Assembly (NCBI GenBank): GCA_947482115.1
Contig: CANKII010000005.1
Coordinates: 87,461 to 151,460 of the forward strand
Reading direction: 5' to 3'
Length of the DNA stretch: 64,000 bases
Source of the DNA: Fibrobacterota bacterium
Lineage (GTDB): Bacteria; Fibrobacterota; Fibrobacteria; UBA11236
The notes beneath the pieces were generated by a model that was not told the DNA's origin, ran no database searches, and saw only the letters and a program-made list of their open reading frames with translations. The position numbers were made by a program, and so were the translations under genes. Of this stretch, positions 60,667 through 64,000 are shown piece by piece (the stretch's first letter is position 1; every line of letters starts with the position of its first letter).

Positions 60667-61545
60667 ATGGTCGATTTGAAATGCGTCTGGGAAACCCCCG
60701 CTATTCTTGGCGAAGGACCGCTTTGGGTCGCTCGTGAAAACGCATTGTATTGGGTTGATGTCGTGGGCAAACAAGTCCATCACTATGGAATTGCCGGTGA
60801 AGCAAAAAAAACCTGGAACTTCGACACCGAAATCACCAGTCTTGCGCCGCGCAAACAAGGCGGTTTTGTCGGAACCACACGGAAGGGATTTGCCTTCTTT
60901 GATTTTAACTCCGACACTGTAAAACCGGAAATGATCGCAAGCTTTGAAACCAACATTCCCGGCAATCGTTTCAATGACGGCAAAGTGGATTTTCTTGGCC
61001 GCTTCTGGGCAGGATCGGTGGACGAAGCAAACTGGAGGGATGAGCTTGGAAGTCTGTACCGCTTGAATGCGGATCTCACGGTGCAAAAAATCGAATCGAA
61101 CTACATCTGTAGCAACGGCCCGGCTTTCAGTGTGGATCACAAAACCTTCTACCATAACGAAACGATGAAGGGCATTGTCTATGCCTTCGACTTCAGCAGC
61201 GAAGGTGAAATCAGCAACAAGCGGCCGTTCATTCAATTCAAGGATGGTGAAGGCGGCTGTGACGGACTGACGGTGGACAGCGAAGATTGCATTTGGGTTT
61301 GTCATTTCGGAGGCGGAAGAATTACCCGTTATTCACCCAAGGGCGAACTGTTGCAAACCATTCCCTTCCCGGTTCCCAATGTGACCAGCTGTACTTTCGG
61401 TGGAGAGAACCTCGACACATTGTTCATTACCACCGCACGCTACGGCATGAGCGACGAAGACGTTGCAAAAGACCCGATTGCAGGCAGCTTATTTTCGTTC
61501 AAGCCCGGGGTCAAAGGATTGCCCACGCAGGAATTCACAGCCTAA
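60667..61545 (+). CDS. SMP-30/gluconolactonase-family sugar lactonase (XylC-like)
   Basis: A 292-residue six-bladed propeller lactonase; GGAAGGAG precedes the ATG. Metal ligands of the family are present: Glu in LGEGPLW, Asn in GNRFNDGKVD and Asp in GGCDGLTVD. FLGRFWAGSVD and ICSNGPAFSVDHKTFYHNET also match. It would open the pentono-lactone to the sugar acid. With the preceding genes it gives lactonase, deoxy-keto acid dehydratase and KGSA dehydrogenase; the sugar dehydrogenase and sugar-acid dehydratase are not in the window. Confidence 0.88.
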   Translation: MVDLKCVWETPAILGEGPLWVARENALYWVDVVGKQVHHYGIAGEAKKTWNFDTEITSLAPRKQGGFVGTTRKGFAFFDFNSDTVKPEMIASFETNIPGNRFNDGKVDFLGRFWAGSVDEANWRDELGSLYRLNADLTVQKIESNYICSNGPAFSVDHKTFYHNETMKGIVYAFDFSSEGEISNKRPFIQFKDGEGGCDGLTVDSEDCIWVCHFGGGRITRYSPKGELLQTIPFPVPNVTSCTFGGENLDTLFITTARYGMSDEDVAKDPIAGSLFSFKPGVKGLPTQEFTA

Positions 61546-61576
61546 ATTCCTTTAATTTCGCCATTTAATAGCAAAT

Positions 61577-61606
61577 TAATATACTGCTCAAAAAAGCAGT
61601 ATATTA
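61577..61606. promoter_or_regulatory. SOS-box-like operator and promoter of umuDC
   Basis: TAATATACTGCT and its perfect complement AGCAGTATATTA flank CAAAAA. The core reads TACTG-N10-CAGTA, the spacing and ends of the E. coli LexA site. The right arm contains TATATT (61600-61605), 7 nt before the umuD ATG, so LexA binding would cover the -10 and start site. Confidence 0.75.
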
Positions 61607-61612
61607 TGCCTT

Positions 61613-61990
61613 ATGTCCACCGCCATTCCCAAAGGATTCGCTTCAGCGGCTTACGACCACGTTGAAACGTCCATAGATTTTCAACGCCTTCTGATTCGTC
61701 ATCCGACGGCGACATTTTTTATAAAAGCCAAAGGTGAAGGGATGAATCCCGTCATCCGAAACGGAGATTTGCTGGTGGTGGATCGATCCGTGGACTCCAA
61801 AGACGGGAACATCATCGTCGCGGCATTGAACGGCGACCTGCTGGTGAAATATCTCTTCAAGCGCGGCGGAATCCTCACCTTGCTTGCGGCAAACCCGGAC
61901 TACTCCCCCATCGACGTCACCACGGGATTTGATTTTCACATCTGGGGCGTGGTCACTTACGTCATTCATAACGCATGTACGCCCTCGTAG
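61613..61990 (+). CDS. umuD: UmuD homologue in UmuD'-like form, catalytic Ser replaced by Gly
   Basis: A 125-residue protein that aligns by eye with E. coli UmuD over its C-terminal peptidase fold: GFASAAYDHVETSIDFQRLL, HPTATFFIKA, GDLLVVDRS and ANPDYSPI. In E. coli, RecA triggers cleavage between Cys24 and Gly25 (C|GFPSPAA); here the corresponding GFASAA begins at residue 8, so the N-terminal arm is almost absent. The catalytic Ser of GDSM is Gly43 (KGEGMNP), while the Lys of the dyad is kept (VKYL, Lys79). It overlaps umuC by 16 bp. It should bind UmuC without needing cleavage. Confidence 0.9.
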   Translation: MSTAIPKGFASAAYDHVETSIDFQRLLIRHPTATFFIKAKGEGMNPVIRNGDLLVVDRSVDSKDGNIIVAALNGDLLVKYLFKRGGILTLLAANPDYSPIDVTTGFDFHIWGVVTYVIHNACTPS

Positions 61991-63228
61991 ATTGCAACTG
62001 CTTTTTCGTCAGTTGCGAACGCGTCTTCAATCCACGTCTCAAGGGGAAACCCGTGGTCGTGCTTTCGAACAACGATGGCTGTGCCATCTCGCGTTCGGAT
62101 GAAGCCAAGGCTCTCGGCATCGCAATGGGGGCGCCCTATTTCAAATTCCGGAATCTCGCGAGAAAGAACAACATCTTCTGTCTCTCCTCGAACTACGAAC
62201 TTTACGGCGACATGTCGCGCCGCGTGATGTCGATGTTCGATCGCTGGAGTCCCGAAGTTGAAGTGTACAGCATCGACGAAGCCTTTCTGGGATTACGAAA
62301 CCTTCCACCGGAGCAGCTGTCCGAAACCGCCCGGGACATTTGCGCCACAGTGAAACAGTGGACGGGAATTCCCGTCTCTGTGGGAATTGGCCCCACCAAA
62401 ACCCTGGCCAAAGTCGCGAATGAAACCGCCAAGCGGGAGAAAATCGGTGGCTGCGTTCCCTCTTCATCGGAAATTTCATCCCTGCTGACCGCATTACCGG
62501 TTGAAAAAATCTGGGGCATCGGACGCAACCTTTCCAAATGGCTGCATGATCGCGACATTCACACCGCCCTCAATCTGCGCGATTCGGACACCCGCTGGAT
62601 TCGCAAACATCTCGGCGTTTCTGTGGAGCGCACGGTAATGGAATTGCGCGGCACTCCCTGTATTCCGATGGATTGCCACCCCAAGGATCAAAAGGCCATG
62701 GTACATGCGCGTTCTTTCGGGCGCCGCGTGGAATCAAGGGAAGAACTCCGCTCCGCCGTGGCCAGTTATGCGGAACTCGTTTCCGCCAAATTGCGGCGCG
62801 AAGGTCTGGCGGCAGGCGGAGTTTCTGTGTACCTGTCCACGGACTTTCATAGTGAACAGGACGCCCAATATCACGGATCGGAAACGCTGCCTTTTCCCGT
62901 GGCCACGAATTTCACGCCTGAAGTATTGGAGTATGCGCTGAAAGCATTCGACAAGGTTTTCCGCCGGGGATTCCGGTATAAAAAAGCAGGAGTCTTGATG
63001 CTCGCACTCGTTCCGCAAACGGAAGTTCAAGGCGAGTTATTTGATCAAGTGGATCGCAACAAGGCCGCACGCCTCATGTCGGCACTGGACGGAGTGCACA
63101 TCCGCCATGGAGAACCATTGCTGCATTTCGCCGCAGGCAACATGACGGCAGGATGGAAACCGCGCAAGGAAAACCGATCACCCCGCTACACGACGTGCTG
63201 GATGGAACTGCCAATAGCACGAGCTTGA
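61975..63228 (+). CDS. umuC: UmuC, Y-family DNA polymerase V catalytic subunit
   Basis: A 417-residue translesion polymerase. The start inside umuD gives YALVDCNCFFVSCERVFNP with the first metal Asp, VVVLSNNDGCAISRSDEAKALG, and the catalytic pair in VYSIDEAFL; SVGIGPTKTLAKVAN and GIGRNLSKWL form the helix-hairpin-helix part and the rest the little finger. The length and the Cys-rich start fit UmuC rather than DinB. All catalytic acids are present, so it appears active. It is under the SOS-like operator with umuD. Confidence 0.95.
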   Translation: MYALVDCNCFFVSCERVFNPRLKGKPVVVLSNNDGCAISRSDEAKALGIAMGAPYFKFRNLARKNNIFCLSSNYELYGDMSRRVMSMFDRWSPEVEVYSIDEAFLGLRNLPPEQLSETARDICATVKQWTGIPVSVGIGPTKTLAKVANETAKREKIGGCVPSSSEISSLLTALPVEKIWGIGRNLSKWLHDRDIHTALNLRDSDTRWIRKHLGVSVERTVMELRGTPCIPMDCHPKDQKAMVHARSFGRRVESREELRSAVASYAELVSAKLRREGLAAGGVSVYLSTDFHSEQDAQYHGSETLPFPVATNFTPEVLEYALKAFDKVFRRGFRYKKAGVLMLALVPQTEVQGELFDQVDRNKAARLMSALDGVHIRHGEPLLHFAAGNMTAGWKPRKENRSPRYTTCWMELPIARA

Positions 63229-63357
63229 AGGGTAACGTTTAGCGACAGTTCCAGACACTTTTAAAACTCGTATGGTGAAAAGTCCTTTTTTCAGAAAAAA
63301 TGCCGGAACGTTTGATGGCACCGACTTTGCACTACTCTCTTCGCAAAGGAGGTTCCC

Positions 63358-63648
63358 ATGAAAACCACATTGATCGCCACAGCGTTCATTTTAAGACTGG
63401 TGTCCATCACCGAAGCGCATGAGGGCACGGTTATCCATACCCTGCCCGAAATTCAAATTCGAGCCGGAGTACATGCCATTCAGCCTGAAAAAAACATGGC
63501 GACGACCACCGACTCGGTGTTCACGGCCGTGATGTCGCAACTCGATGAAGCCGGCGCGAAAAAACTGCGGGTTACACAGGAGAAACCGAAACTGCAATCC
63601 AACGGAATTTACGCAGTGGATTTACAACTCGGAGTTTTGACGAGATAA
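63358..63648 (+). CDS. Small exported protein of unknown function
   Basis: A 96-residue protein with a strong ribosome site (AAGGAGG, 6 nt before the ATG) and a signal peptide (TTLIATAFILRLVSITEA). The mature part HEGTVIHTLPEIQIRAG ... VFTAVMSQLDEAGAKKLRVTQEKPKLQ has no Cys and no recognised domain. It has its own terminator. The 129 bases after umuC hold only its probable promoter. Confidence 0.65.
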   Translation: MKTTLIATAFILRLVSITEAHEGTVIHTLPEIQIRAGVHAIQPEKNMATTTDSVFTAVMSQLDEAGAKKLRVTQEKPKLQSNGIYAVDLQLGVLTR

Positions 63649-63651
63649 AAG

Positions 63652-63683
63652 AAAAGCCCGCTCCCTTTGGGAGCGGGCTTTTT
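63652..63683. terminator. Bidirectional Rho-independent terminator
   Basis: AAAAGCCCGCTCCC and its complement flank a TTT loop, with T-runs on both strands. It separates the small exported protein gene from the convergent Ig-domain gene at the window edge. Confidence 0.92.
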
Positions 63684-63706
63684 GAAGGATTCCGGAGTCT
63701 TTGCGT

Positions 63707-64000
63707 TTACGGGGCAATGACGGTGAGATTGATGGTTGTGGTGGCCGAACCGCCGGGGTTCTGACCGGTGATGGTGTAATCCGCACCGGCCGTCGCCGCT
63801 GTCGGCACTCCTTGGATATAACCCGTCGTCTGGTCAAGGGTTATCCCCGCAGGAAGACCCGGAGTGACGCTGTAGATGGTCACGATGCCCGTCACCGTCG
63901 GAATGTTCGGAGGATTGATGGCCTGATTCATCGCATACGTCGGGACATCATCCGGATACGACAGGTTGCTCGGCGGGCCCACGATTGCGACGTTCACCGC
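63707..64000 (-). CDS. C-terminal part of a putative Ig-domain (He_PIG-like) protein
   Basis: The frame is open to the right edge of the window, so only the last 97 residues or so are seen. They form one putative Ig domain: a NLSYPDDVPTYAMNQAINPP start, SVTPGLPAGITLDQTTGYIQG and ADYTITGQNPGGSATTTINL, the pattern of He_PIG/cadherin-like domains, with stop after VTVIAP-like LTVIAP. A similar domain occurs in the protein at 54872 (LPVGLSLNTSNGI). It has no sorting tail here. The full protein is likely a large repetitive surface protein. Confidence 0.75.
   Translation of the reverse strand, partial: AVNVAIVGPPSNLSYPDDVPTYAMNQAINPPNIPTVTGIVTIYSVTPGLPAGITLDQTTGYIQGVPTAATAGADYTITGQNPGGSATTTINLTVIAP

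Overview
The window looks like chromosomal DNA of a free-living Gram-negative bacterium with a large secreted proteome. It has outer-membrane and lipoprotein genes, an outer-membrane barrel fused to a metalloprotease, and many secreted proteins built from DUF2341/LamG domains, putative Ig domains, beta-propellers and short C-terminal tails that look like sorting modules. That mix, together with an Erg9-type squalene synthase, suggests the FCB group and perhaps Fibrobacterota, but this is inference from gene style; there is no rRNA or other phylogenetic marker gene that I could place by eye. No tRNA, rRNA, prophage, IS element or CRISPR array was seen.

Layout. 1-4.9 kb: larE (cut by the window edge), gmk, a zinc-ribbon membrane protein, a five-repeat secreted protein and enolase. 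5-9.5 kb: an M50-like membrane protease, a cluster of small secreted Cys-rich proteins with one decayed paralogue, an AttH/CrtC-type lipocalin-like protein and a seven-bladed propeller protein. 9.5-14.5 kb: a surface-glycan block (GT32 and two GT4 glycosyltransferases, a DUF2334 deacetylase-like protein) and tandem Dabb proteins. 14.5-20 kb: a 14-repeat Ycf48-like lipoprotein and an operon of a Cys-containing protein, RNase R and a CobS-like protein lacking its key acidic motif. 20-23.3 kb: glgM-glgE, the maltose-1-phosphate route to alpha-glucan. 23.4-30 kb: a propeller/Fn3 secreted protein, a ParE-type toxin-antitoxin pair, a zinc-ribbon protein, ptsP (EI-Ntr) and dnaA. 30-34.3 kb: an overlapping run of membrane protein, squalene synthase-like, lspA, rluD and a methyltransferase. 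34.4-45.7 kb: a 48-residue membrane protein, topB, a ptsN-like EIIA, the protease-propeller-barrel giant, aroD, a TPR protein and korAB. 45.7-56.7 kb: secreted or lipoprotein genes, a decaying alpha/beta-hydrolase plus GMC-oxidoreductase pair, and a lipoprotein-resB-ccsA cytochrome c maturation operon. 56.8-61.5 kb: a Weimberg-type pentose oxidation operon (KDX dehydratase-like, KGSA dehydrogenase, 2-hydroxyacid dehydrogenase, lactonase). 61.6-64 kb: umuDC under an SOS-box-like palindrome, a small secreted protein and the end of another Ig-domain protein.

How parts connect. The Weimberg product 2-oxoglutarate could feed KorAB, and PtsP and the PtsN-like protein could belong to one nitrogen-type phosphorelay; both are inference. 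Three themes run across the window. First, dispersed palindromes: GTAGGGGC-type and a paired CCCTCCCCTC/CCCCTTCCCCTC type, several lying in frame inside genes. Second, many genes without a Shine-Dalgarno site have a TAnnnT hexamer 5-8 nt before the start codon, as expected for leaderless mRNAs. Third, the encoded UmuD homologue begins almost at the cleavage site of E. coli UmuD and has Gly in place of the catalytic Ser, so it looks like a pre-formed UmuD'.
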